In this document: one piece after another, positions 53,600 to 63,481 of the stretch | Position numbering within the stretch: the first letter of the stretch is position 1 | Layout of the letters: each line of letters starts with the position of its first letter | Source: Pseudogymnoascus destructans | Lineage: Eukaryota; Ascomycota; Leotiomycetes; Thelebolales; Thelebolaceae | DNA length: 64,000 nucleotides | NCBI RefSeq assembly: GCF_001641265.1 | Contig: NW_020167558.1 | Coordinates: forward strand, 57,505 to 121,504 | Reading direction: 5' to 3' | Program-made: the position numbers and the translations under genes | The notes under the pieces: generated by a model | The model's database searches: none | Seen by the model: the letters and a program-made list of their open reading frames with translations, nothing else | Told to the model about the DNA's origin: nothing

Positions 53600-55449
53600 A
53601 CGTGGTTGTACACCGAGTCGTGAATGTCACCGAGTCGTGAACTTTTCCCTACTTAGCTACCTACGAACTTCAACATGCGTTTCCTCCACAACTACCAATG
53701 AAAATCCAAACCCAAGAAGCGCGAATCATTCTAGCTATTGAGGCTCTTCAAACATGTAAATCGCTTAATCGCAGGTCTGCATCAATACTATATAAAGTGC
53801 CTTATTCTACGCTTACTGATAGAATGGCCGGCCGACCTTCTCGACGCGAAACCAAAGCCAATAGTCATAAATTGACTGAGCTAGAAGAGGAAGTGATTAT
53901 TCAAAATATATTGGATATGGATGCAAGAGGATTTGCACCTCGGCCTGCTAGTGTGGAGGATATGGCAAATTATATCCTTGAATCGCGTGGGGGAAAGCAC
54001 GTTGGGACGCAGTGGGCATATCGATTTATACAACGCCGCCCCGAGTTAAAGACGCGTTTTAATCGCGTTTATGACTTTCAAAGAGCCTTGTGCGAAGATC
54101 CTGAGCTTATTGGAGCGTGGTTTCAACTTGTGCAGAACATGAGAGCAAAGTACGGCATCCAAGACTGCGATTTCTACAACTTTGACGAGACGGGCTTCAT
54201 GATGGGCGTTATTAGCTCAGCTTTAGTTGTTACGCGCGCCGATCGACATGGCAGAGGCAAGGCAGTTCAGCCTGGCAATCGGGAATGGGCTACAGCAATT
54301 GTTTGTGTGAATGCTGAAGGCGGGAGTATCCCTCCGTTTTTAGTAGTTCAAGGGAAATGTCACCTTTCAAGTTGGTATACTGAAGGCGGCCTTCCTCACA
54401 ATTGGGTAATTAAACCAACAAGCAATGGATGGACCAACAACGAGACAGGTCTAGAATGGCTTCATCATTTCGATAAACATACTTGCAGTCGTGCAAAAGG
54501 ACCATATCGGATGTTGGTTTTAGACGAGCATGAAAGTCACGAATCAGCTGCGTTTCAGGAATATTGCAAAGCAAACAACATCATAACTCTCTGTCTACCT
54601 CCTCACTCGTCTCACCTAACTCAGCCACTTGATGTTGGGTGCTTTAGTGTTCTTAAACGCATGTATGGGCGTCAAATTGAGACCTTTATTAAGGCTCATA
54701 TAAACCATATTACAAAGGTTGAGTTTTTTATAGCTTTCCACGCAGCTTATAACCAGTCAATAACAACTCAAAACGCCAAAGCTGGATTTCGCGGAGCTGG
54801 TTTAGTGCCCTTTGATCCGCAAGTAATCATTTCAAAGCTAGACGTCAAGTTGCGGACTCCTACACCTACAGGACCCCCCTCTATAGACGCTGATCCTTGG
54901 GTTTCTCAAACGCCTCGCAACCCAATAGATGCTCTCTCACAGACTACTCTAGTTAAAAATCGCATTGCACGGCACCAAGGAAGCTCGCCAACCCCCATTT
55001 TTGCTACTGTTACTGCATTAGCTAAAGGGACAGAGATTTTGGCACATGAAATGACTTTATTGTCAGCTGAAGTCCGCACCCTTCGAGCAGCAAACGAAGC
55101 TCTTAGCAAACGCCAAAAGTCTCGTGTCCGTCAAGGGTGTGCACTTTCTGTAGGGGATGCACATGATGATTTGTCCCAAAGGGCAGTTACGGAGCAAATA
55201 AATCATGAGAAGCGCTCTGGAGGGGTTGGTAGGAATGAGGGGCAACCAGGTGTACGACATTGTGGCACTTGCGGGGGGGCTGGCCATAATGCACAAACTT
55301 GTCAGGAGGTCATAGAAGTACTTAGCTCATCAGATTCTGAATAGTTTTAGTTTTAATACATGTTGTGGTTGTTTAATTATACCTTACAGTGGTGGGTATA
55401 AAAAAGTTTCATGACTCGGTGACATTCACGACTCAGTGTACAACCACGT
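53600..55449 (+). mobile_element. pogo-2: complete Fot1/pogo-type element
   Basis: 1,850 bp with terminal repeats ACGTGGTTGTACACCGAGTC / ACGTGGTTGTACACTGAGTC (right end as reverse complement), flanked by TA at 53598-53599 and 55450-55451. The CACCGAGTCGTGAA word is doubled in each terminus. It encodes one uninterrupted transposase. Confidence 0.96.
53698..55344 (+). CDS. pogo-2 transposase, uninterrupted
   Basis: 548 residues cutting and rejoining DNA at the element's ends. In order: psq-type helix-turn-helix (~15-55), CENP-B-type helix-turn-helix (~60-130), DDE_1 core with FDETGFMMG, VLDEHESHESAAF and PPHSSHLTQPLDVGCFSVLK, then a coiled-coil region and a C-terminal CCHC knuckle (CGTCGGAGHNAQTC). 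The second catalytic motif is LDEHESH where the family usually has LDGHxSH, a Gly-to-Glu change beside the catalytic Asp that could impair activity (a G-to-A change). Otherwise intact, so it may be mobile or recently so. Confidence 0.95.
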   Translation: MKIQTQEARIILAIEALQTCKSLNRRSASILYKVPYSTLTDRMAGRPSRRETKANSHKLTELEEEVIIQNILDMDARGFAPRPASVEDMANYILESRGGKHVGTQWAYRFIQRRPELKTRFNRVYDFQRALCEDPELIGAWFQLVQNMRAKYGIQDCDFYNFDETGFMMGVISSALVVTRADRHGRGKAVQPGNREWATAIVCVNAEGGSIPPFLVVQGKCHLSSWYTEGGLPHNWVIKPTSNGWTNNETGLEWLHHFDKHTCSRAKGPYRMLVLDEHESHESAAFQEYCKANNIITLCLPPHSSHLTQPLDVGCFSVLKRMYGRQIETFIKAHINHITKVEFFIAFHAAYNQSITTQNAKAGFRGAGLVPFDPQVIISKLDVKLRTPTPTGPPSIDADPWVSQTPRNPIDALSQTTLVKNRIARHQGSSPTPIFATVTALAKGTEILAHEMTLLSAEVRTLRAANEALSKRQKSRVRQGCALSVGDAHDDLSQRAVTEQINHEKRSGGVGRNEGQPGVRHCGTCGGAGHNAQTCQEVIEVLSSSDSE

Positions 55450-55451
55450 TA

Positions 55452-56016
55452 TGTGGAATCATCTTCCTTAGATGTTTCTACTACTACCTAACAGGTCCTT
55501 GTGTTATGTCTAGCCTCCCTACAGTTGCCATAACACTAAGGGCACGTTTTAGTCCTTAGCACACAACTACTACCCACGTGCATTTCCTCCTTTATCTACT
55601 TATTCAAATTAATCTCAGCCATTAGGTCTTTAGCTTCTTGACACTAAGTGACCCTCCATTACGTAGATGTGTTTTTTTAGCTCTCTAATGCTTGCTAAGG
55701 TCCTCTATCTACATTTAGAACATTTGGTTCTCTGCTTCTAACAATGTTAACCTATGCATTGCACCCATTGTAGCTTTGCCTAGTTTCTCAGCTATGTCGC
55801 AACTCTGTGTTAGAGAGCTACCTAGATGATAGATGATCTGATTCTTTAAGAATGTAGAGTTGCTTTAGTTAGGTTGTTTAGTGTCTTAGAGATCTAAGAT
55901 TAGGAGGTTCTAGGATATGATGATAGGGGTGTTAGTGTCTTTAATTAAAGATCAAGCAACCTAATGACTACCCCTATGTTAAATGGAAGTAGCCCTGCGC
56001 TACAGAACTCTCCTTT
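55452..56016. other. Degenerate sequence right of pogo-2
   Basis: Probably the continuation of the decayed hAT relic, judging from the TA-flanked insertion, but I found no assignable protein motif. AT-rich with TTAG/CTAG-containing words. Confidence 0.35.
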
Positions 56017-56274
56017 TGTAAGGACACAGGGCACCCAGCTCACAGTAATAGCATATGAGAGTGCGAGTCGGAGGCTAAACGGATGCTATCCTATAGGTCT
56101 ACTATGAAAGATACAAAAAAGATGATGGGGGAACCCCGTGAGTCGATTGTCTCAAGTACCCGAAACCCATCCGACTCGGTTCCGACTCGGTTAGCCCACC
56201 CAAATGATCACACGTGACCCTGCAGCTACCCAGAGTCTACTCCCTAGAATGAGAGACGAGAAGGCATCCTTACA
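56017..56274 (+). mobile_element. Solo LTR related to the gypsy-3 LTR
   Basis: Starts TGTAAGGACACAGGG and ends GAAGGCATCCTTACA, like the gypsy-3 LTR at 57616, and shares the internal GAGTGCGAGTCGGAGG and ATACAAAAAAGATGA words. Flanks CCTTT and CCCTT are an imperfect duplication. Confidence 0.85.
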
Positions 56275-56517
56275 CCCTTAATGTTTTTCTCAGTCATAGC
56301 CACTGCAAAGGCAGCGCAAAATGCTAGGAGGAAGTCATGCTTAGTAATGTGGGTCTAGCCCCCATTAACATCTTAATTTGCGTACTATAGGCCTTTTTTA
56401 ATGGGCTAAAACAGCTAACATCAAGAGGTTAGAGGGAGGAGATGAAAGGAATGCAGAGGCATGCAAAGAGTAATAATGCTATTATCCTTGCAGTATTCCT
56501 TAAAGGCGACAGAGTAG

Positions 56518-56937
56518 TGTAATGCTGCTTCCTATCTAATAGGATGCACAGAGGTTTCTTGTATAAGGTTGACAGAGGAGGCAGGGGATTAAACACAAAG
56601 GTTTTCTAAGTAACATGTTATAGTATTGTAAAGAATACTATATTGAGTTGAGCACGAAGCTCCTATCTAAGGAAATACTATCTACTTATATAGTGGTGTC
56701 GTACTAAAGGGAATAGTTGGATAGTAGACTCCCTTACTATTCCTAAGTTACATGTAGGGAATAGTAGTAATAGTAGACTCCCTCACTATTCCTGCTATTC
56801 CTGCTATTCCATCATGTGCGTGCCCTAGGAAATAATTGGAATAGTAAACTCTCTAACTATTCCCACTATTCCTGCTATTCTGTCACATTACCCATAGTCT
56901 AGCCCTGCTAGCCCCATAACCATGACATCACATTACA
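56518..56937 (+). mobile_element. Solo LTR distantly related to the gypsy-1 LTR
   Basis: Begins TGTAATGCTGC and ends CATCACATTACA. It shares TTGAGCACGAAGCTCCTATC and the following segment with the gypsy-1 LTRs but has CTATTCC repeats in place of their GAGTCC repeats. GTAG flanks both ends (56514-56517, 56938-56941). Confidence 0.8.
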
Positions 56938-57304
56938 GTAGCTGTAACAAGTAATGGCTCTCATAACCATCAAGGATTAAGAGGCAATATACACTAATAG
57001 TCTGTGGCCTAGTATATTGATCAAAGTGCTTAACCTAATTTAGAGTGTCTCATTTGTTGTCTACCCATTTCACTTAGATGAACCTTCTAAGTCTTAGGTA
57101 GTTGCCTATCGTCATACTAAGATCAGAGGTGGAATTTGCCCTTCACAACTACAAATGGTATTAAGGCCCAGCTAAGTGCACTAACACCTTAGATTATTGT
57201 TACCCTTTCCCAATTACTAGGCTGCTTTGATTTTGGCCTTCCCTATTGCTTAGAGCTTGTAACTACTGTTGTAGTTGAGATCATGCCTATTAAAAACCCA
57301 GTCT
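56938..57304. other. Unassigned repeat-rich spacer
   Basis: No coding signal. It lies between two LTR remnants and is probably decayed transposon sequence. Confidence 0.3.
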
Positions 57305-57615
57305 TGTAATGGTGGGTGCACCAGATGTGAGAATCTAGCCACCCAAGGAAGGGATGAATTTACTAAGACAACACACAGTCTTAGAAAACAGAGCCAAAGG
57401 GTCGTAGCTTAGACTATTCCACAACGCAGCAATCAGGTGTGTGATGTAGTGAAGTGGTTCAGACAAGTTGCAACAAATGTTGAGTCTGGGAACTCAGGGG
57501 TAAGTCAGAGGTTAACACCTCACTGACTTTTCAGAAACAAGGAGTAACAAGATGAATGCTTGGAAACTTAGAAAAGACGTGGAAGTATGTGATAGTCGAT
57601 TTACTGTATTGTCTG
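57305..57615 (-). mobile_element. LTR-like repeat, copy 3, cut by gypsy-3
   Basis: TGTAATGGTGGGTGCACCAG is the inverse of the CCACCATTACA end of copies 1 and 2. Similarity runs to ...CTGTATTGTCTG, where gypsy-3 begins. The remainder of this copy should lie beyond the right edge of the window, preceded by a GTCTG duplication. Confidence 0.85.
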
Positions 57616-57916
57616 TGTAAGGACACAGGGAATACGGCTCTCTGTAGGTGCATATGGGAGTGCGAGTCGGAGGTGATGCTGTATTCTATCCTATAGGTTT
57701 ACTACGAAGGATACAAAAAAGATGAAGGTGTCACCCTGTATGGCTGTTCCCTTAAAATACCCGAAACCGCTCCGACTCAGCTAGCTCCCTGTTTGCCTAA
57801 GGCTTCCTTACGTTATGTGCCTAAGGCTGTCAGTCGCGACTGACCCGTAACGGCCCCGAGTCTCGATGGCGCCACGTGACGGCCGTAACTACCCCGAGTA
57901 AGGAGGCATCCTTACA
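57616..57916 (-). repeat. gypsy-3 3' LTR and adjacent polypurine tract
   Basis: TGTAAGGACACAGGG...GGCATCCTTACA with 8-bp inverted ends. On the minus strand AAGGCGGGGGGTAG (57917-57930) immediately precedes it as polypurine tract. Confidence 0.93.
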
Positions 57917-57930
57917 CTACCCCCCGCCTT

Positions 57931-58465
57931 GAGAAGGTGCTTTGTCCTCAAAGCACGCAAGCCGAGTAGCTGCCGCGACGAGCCCTTGTTTGGGTTGGTG
58001 GGTGAGGTGCGGGCGCCAAGACTAGAATGCCCTTTGTTTGTCCAGAAGGCTGATGGTGGGCGGCCGTATAGGCACTGGAAGTGGTCTGAATCCGTTTGCG
58101 CAAAGTCGCGTCTTTGTTGTGTGCGCGGCGATTAGTGTTGCGAGGGTCCGTATTGGTATCGAATAGGGTCCGCGCGGTATGTGTCGAGGGGGAAATTTCG
58201 CGCTAACCCGATTCGGACGGCTTTGTTATAAGCCAGAATATGAATTCGAGCTTCGCCCAGAACTTGTTGTTTTCTTCACAACAACGACGCTGAGTCCCCC
58301 TCCCGAGACTGGTAAGTGGCCCTTCCGATGGTACAGCTGGATGCTAACAGGTTGTTTTTAGATACAAAAACACAACGAACGATTTGGTAGGTGACGGAAC
58401 CGCGCTGGCGCGGTGGTGATAACTTGGGTTGGGCTGACGGGAAATCGCAGATTTCCAATTTGAAG
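57931..58465 (+). promoter_or_regulatory. 5' region of the gypsy-3 antisense gene with a 5' UTR intron
   Basis: TATAAG at 58227-58232, then a well-formed intron at 58312-58361 (GTAAGT, GCTAAC branch point, TTTTTAG) ahead of the start codon. No protein motif was seen in 57931-58200. Confidence 0.5.
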
Positions 58466-59211
58466 ATGCCGGTTCCCCCTCCTCCCGGCGCCCTCACTGT
58501 GGCTTTCCGCCAGCAGTGTATGCGCTGCGTGCGCGCCAAAGGGCGCAAGAAGGACGGAGATCCCGCCGTCTCGTGTGTGTGGAGCTTGGAAAGCTCCAAG
58601 TGTGAGCGCTGCGTGGCCCAACACGCAACGTGTGTTCCGGTGGGTTCTCGTTTGGTTTTCGGTTTTGTGGTTTGTCTGTCTGCCCGTCGCTGACCTCTGG
58701 AGATAGATCTCCTGGTTTGCTGGCCCGGAGTACCAGAAGCTCCTGGCTACCGAGGCAGCAACCCCTCCCGTCCCCGCCGCCATCAAGGCTGCTGCGGCGG
58801 AGATTGGGCGTGTGGTCACATTGGCCACCGCCAATATGCCGAAGTTCCGCTCCCCGGCCGAGCTTTCGGCCTATATGGAGAGTTGCGCCCTCCGCGCCGC
58901 CGTCGAGGACGGTCTGGAGGTAAGTTTTCCGTTTCCCTTGTGTGTTTTTGGTTCTCGCGCTGACGACCGTAGCGGGTCCGCCAGGCCGTGGCCGTCGTGG
59001 GCCAGAAATCGGCCCTGATCCTGGTGAACCAGGAGAAGGAGATCGCTGCCCTTGATGGGGTGGCTTCTGCGGTGGATGCGGAGTGGGGGAGTTGGTGGAG
59101 AGGATCCCCGACGTCCTCGCCGCGGCGGTGAAGGTGGGCGGTGGTGGGGGGAAGAAGAGGAAGAGGGGGGCGGAGGTGGAGGAGGAGGGGGTGACCGTCG
59201 ACCTTGGGTGA
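58466..59211 (+). pseudogene. Antisense accessory gene of gypsy-3: spliced Cys-rich protein
   Basis: Opposite to gag-pol, between pol and the 3' LTR, as in gypsy-1. I do not recognise a function. Exons 58466-58639, 58707-58919 and 58973-59211 have GTGGGT/ATAG and GTAAGT/GTAG introns in phase 0. From MPVPPPPG the first exon gives the Cys array CMRCVRAKGRKK ... CVW ... KCERCVAQHATC (C-x2-C-x15-C-x8-C-x2-C-x6-C). The second exon is helical and Ala-rich. In the third, a G-run near 59088 changes frame: one frame ends soon at SPRR, the other gives ERIPDVLAAAVKV, a KKRKR basic cluster and an acidic end to TGA at 59211. The frame change probably marks a one-base deletion, hence the pseudogene label. 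Confidence 0.6.
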
Positions 59212-59365
59212 TAGGCCCTGTGTCGGAGGGAACTCGGGCGTGGTCTTTCGCGTGGGGTCACTTCGACCCTTCGTCTCTCATGGTGGTAGCCGCTTGTTGC
59301 GACGCCGGTGAGACGTTTGGGAAGGGTGGCTTCCGCAAGGGCTACGGCTCTGAGGGTGCCCTGGC

Positions 59366-61213
59366 TTAGAGGGTGTTTAGTTTAGTGTCGTAGGTAGCAA
59401 CGACGCTGTTTTCCTCTGCTTTGCCGTGCCTCTCGTGATCGTAGCTTGGTTTGCCTGTCTCCCATTCCGTGATCCAGCCGGGTAGGTCCTGCGGCGGTCC
59501 TGGCAGGTTTGGGTACTCCGCGTGGAACTCCCGGATTTTGTAGGGGGAGTTCTTAAAGTTTGAGGCGGGGTACCATTCCGGGTCCGGATCGTATCCGACC
59601 CAGGATACCTGGTATTGAAGTTGTCTTCGCCGGATCCTTATGGCGAGGATCTTTTCGACCTCCCACTCCTCTAGGCCGTCTACGACTTCGCTGCTTGGCT
59701 CAGGCGCTGCTTGACCGGGCAGCGGGTTATTCGGAGCCTTGATGAGTACGTCTGGAGAGAAGACATCGTGTATTTGGGAACCCTTCGGTAGGTCTAGTCG
59801 GAAGGCGTGTCCGATTTGTTCCAGTACCGTATAGGGTCCGACCCATTGTTGCCCCAGCTTACGGCTAGGGCGGTGATTTTTCAGATTCTTGGTCGATAGG
59901 TAAACCTTGTCTCCTACGTCCCAGTCAATGGCTCGTCGGCGTCGATTTGCGTATTTAGACATATCCTCTTGTGCTTTGGCCATGTTCTCCTTTGCGTAAA
60001 TCCATGCGGAGTGCATGCGGTTTGCTACTGCTTTGGCTTCCTTCTGGTTCATGACTTCCCTAGGGGTCGTGGCTTTCGGGGTTTCCCAGTCCCAACTGGT
60101 GCGCGGATCAGTTCCGTACTTGAGTCGGTAGGGGGTCATTCCGATCGAGGCATGGGGAAGGGTCATTTGCACCCGATCCATGATGGGAATGAGCTCGCTC
60201 CAGTTATCCTGGTAATGTGATACGAAGGGCCTCAGTCTCTGATCGATATACCTATTCATGATTTCCGTCTGCCCGTCGGTCTGCTTGTGATAGGCTGTCG
60301 ACAGCTTAATCTTGACCCCTATGATTCGGCAGAACTCTCGCCAGAAAGCTGATATGAATTGGGGTCCGCGATCACTAATGATCGACTCTGGGGTGTGTCC
60401 GAATCGATATATCCATTCGATGAATAGCTGCGCCATTTGGCGGGCATCGGTGGTCTTATGACACGGTATGGACACCGAACCCTTACCGAGTCGGTCCATG
60501 AACACAAGGATGCTGTCGAATCCGTGTTTATCCTTTGGGAATTCCTTAAAGTCCATCGTTAGGTGTTGCATGGGGTATTCGGGTACCGGTAGGGGGTGTA
60601 AGAAGCCTTGCTGCTTCGTCACGCTAGTGTGAGAAAGTCGGCACATCACGCAGTTGCGCACATATCGGAGGCAATCCGCTTCCATTCCGACCCAATGATA
60701 CTTCGGGGCGAGTAACTGATAAGTTTTCCTGCCACTAGGGTGGGCTACTGATACTTGATCGTGTGCTTCCCGTATGAGTTTCGTACATAACTCGGTGTGC
60801 CGGTTTACGCACAGTCGACCTTTGTATAGCAAGAGTTGGTCCTTCATTATAAACCCGTTAGGTAGGGGGTCTTTCACGCGAGTGTCGGTAAACGACCTCC
60901 TATTATCCGCGCAGAGCGCTTCTATCAGGTCAAAGGGGACCTGGGTGTTCGGGGCGTCCATCGCATTGATCGAGGCCACGTACGTTTGTGCTAATTCGGC
61001 ACTGATTCGGGAGTGTAGTCGGGCTGGGCCTAACAGCACCCTCGCACGGCTGTCGAGTTTGACCTTCTGTTGCGTAATCAGGTCTTGCTCTCTTCGGCTC
61101 AGTATATCTGCCTTCTGATTGTTCTTGCCAGCAGTATACGCAATAGAGAAATTGAAGTCGGAGAGTAGCTCCATCCACCGAACCTGCTTCGCCGTGAGAA
61201 CCTTCATCGACAT
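59366..61213 (-). pseudogene. gypsy-3 Pol: RNase H end, integrase, chromodomain
   Basis: A 615-codon open frame: RNase H end (TAGKNNQKADILSRR), integrase HHCC (HPSGRKTY...CVMCRLSH), DDE core (ISDRGPQFIS, HKQTDGQTEIMN), and a chromodomain (EEWEVEKILAIRIRRRQLQY). It joins upstream, after a short break at 61214-61252 where TDHRSLEYF lies in another frame, to the RT part. Confidence 0.9.
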
Positions 61214-61252
61214 GAAGTATTCCAGCGATCGGTGATCTGTATAGACGTCGAT

Positions 61253-62454
61253 TCAGTGGCGTACCGATGCTAATTCTGGCCTCCATTTTGCGAACGCTTT
61301 GACGATGGCGAACAGTTCCTTGTCGTGGATCTCCCAATTGATCTCATGCCCAGATAGGACGTGACTGTAGAAGCTTACAGGATACCATCGCTTGTCGGGG
61401 TGTTCCTGAGAAAGGACACCAGCTACGACTCCATCAGAAGAGTCTGTTTCCAGCTTCGTAGGCAATTCGGGGTTGAAGTGGTGGAGCGCCTGCACGGCTA
61501 AAAGCTGTCGGCGCATTTCTTCAAAAGCGTTCTCACATTCGTCAGTCCACAGGAACGGTTCTGAGGGGCTGGTGATAGTGGTGAGAGGCTTGGCTATTTT
61601 CCCGAAATTTCTGATAAATTGGCGGTAGAAGCCGCAGAATCCAAGGTAAGACTTCACGCCTGTGACAGTTGTTGGCCGGATCCAATTCCGGAGGGGTTCG
61701 ATCTTCTCGGGATCCGCTTCGACACCGGTAGTAGTCAGGATATAGCCTAAATACTTTGTCCGGGTTACGTTGAACTCGCATTTCTTAATGTCGGCTTGTA
61801 GTCCTGCTTCTCGAAGCCGTTGGAGGACCTTATGTACGTGGTCCATGTGTTCCGCGGGGTCCTCGGAGTAGATTAGGATGTCGTCTAGGTAGGCAGTACA
61901 GAAGTCGTCCAAGTATTGCATAAGAACGTCGTTCATATACCTCTGATAGGTTGCGGGGCCGTTCGTTAGGCCAAACGGCAGCACTTTGCATTTGTAGGAT
62001 CCATACCGAGTCCGGAAGGTCGTGTACTCCTCGGAGTCGGGGTCCATTCGTATACGATGGAAGGCTTGCCTAATGTTCTAGCTTCGTGAAGATTTTTGTC
62101 TTTCGACCACCCGTCCTAGTAGTTCCGTCGATACGGCGGGATAGGGTAGGGGTCGTTACGGGTAAGTCCGTTCAACTTCCGGTAGTCGATACAAAATCTC
62201 AGTTTGCCATCTGCCTTCTTCACGAACAGTATAGGGGAGGCAAACGGGCTATTGCTATTGACTATAAAGCCCTTCTCGAGGTTCTCTAATAGGTATTGCT
62301 TAGTCGCCTTAAGCTCTTCGGTGCTTTGTCGGTATAGTGGCGAAAAGGCATTTGGTAAAGGGGCTTCTAGTTGTATCTTGTGATCGTATATGCGATGCGG
62401 GGGAAGCTGATCAGATTCCGACTTCGAGAAGACATCGGAATAGTTGCGGTGCAT
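61253..62454 (-). pseudogene. gypsy-3 Pol: reverse transcriptase and RNase H start, frameshifted
   Basis: Two overlapping open parts. 62116-62454 has LRFCIDYRKLNGLTRNDPYP, the RT entry. 61253-62047 has YLDDILIYS, LGFCGFYRQFIRNF and the RNase H ETDSSDGVVAG. The 70 bp between them, encoding the conserved KLD segment, are out of frame. Confidence 0.9.
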
Positions 62455-63481
62455 ATGCGGAAGCTTGTCCCGAATGAGGCGGAGCGTTTCCTCGTCCTCG
62501 GCCGCTTCCCTCTCTCGGATGATCTGGTCGATCTCGTAGATGCTTGTCGTAAAGAACTCGGGAGTCGCTTCGCATCATCTCATAGTGGAAAGCGTTTGCG
62601 CCAATCTCGCAATTTGGACCGGCGTGAAGCTGCGTACCAGGGTCTGGTGTCGGGAAAGAGAGAAGACTCCGCTCCTCCCATGATTCTTTCTCTCATATGC
62701 GGATGGTCCGTTTCTTGGAGGTTTCGTCTCCACTTGCCCTAAGGGTCCGTCTTTATAGGTTTCCACGGGCGAGGCTCGTGTCCTTGGGGTTTTGGGGGTG
62801 CGGTGGGTCGTTCCCTCGTCTCGCACCGGGCTCGGTGGGGTGATCATAATAGCGTCACGATGGGCCGTTATCACTTTCATTGGTATCGAGCGTCCGCCCT
62901 CACGTCATCTGTCGTCATGGTCGATGGCATCGTCCCGCCGGTTCGCATCCGATTGATGGCGGGGTGATGACGTATAGACAGTTCACGCGAGTGGTAGGGC
63001 AAGGTGATCTCTTTGCTCCAGCTAGGAGTAGGCGGGTACTCCTTTGGCCATACTAGCAGGCTCTTTGCAGAGTCGAGTAGGATTCGGAAGCGGCTAAAAA
63101 GCTTCTTCCCAATTATCACATCTTGCGCTCCGAGATCTAGGAGCACAAGGGGCAGTTATATATTCGGCGTCCTTCGACTGTCAAGTGTAACCGAATATAC
63201 TCCGATACGTAGCTTTGGATATTTCGCTGAAATCCACGTATGGGTACAGAGTAGGGCAGTTTCCGTATGGGGCTCTGAAGCGCTTTCGACAACCGTTGCG
63301 CGAAAAGCTTATTAATGACGAGGTAGCCATTTGCTCCTGTGTCTGCGAGTGACTTCGTTTGCACCCCGAGTCCGTTCATACTCAGGGTTTATCAACGAGA
63401 AATTGGGAGCCTCCCAAGAGCTCTCGTAAAATCCCAGTCCTTGCAGATCACATTTGCGTAGACCTAGGAAGGAGCCTTTCC
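62455..63481 (-). pseudogene. gypsy-3 protease region, degraded
   Basis: 63137-63379 contains SLADTGANGYLVINK, the aspartic protease active site (DTG). 62877-63146 continues with DVIIGKKLFSRFRILLD, the second half of the protease, in another frame. 62575-62880 has a Pro/Thr-rich linker. Several frameshifts separate these parts. Confidence 0.75.

Noticed and set aside
58494..59261. 255-codon minus-strand frame in gypsy-3 between pol and LTR
   Set aside because: Low-complexity Pro/Ser/Arg content, and the opposite strand has spliced exons with a Cys array resembling the gypsy-1 gene. I take it as a shadow.
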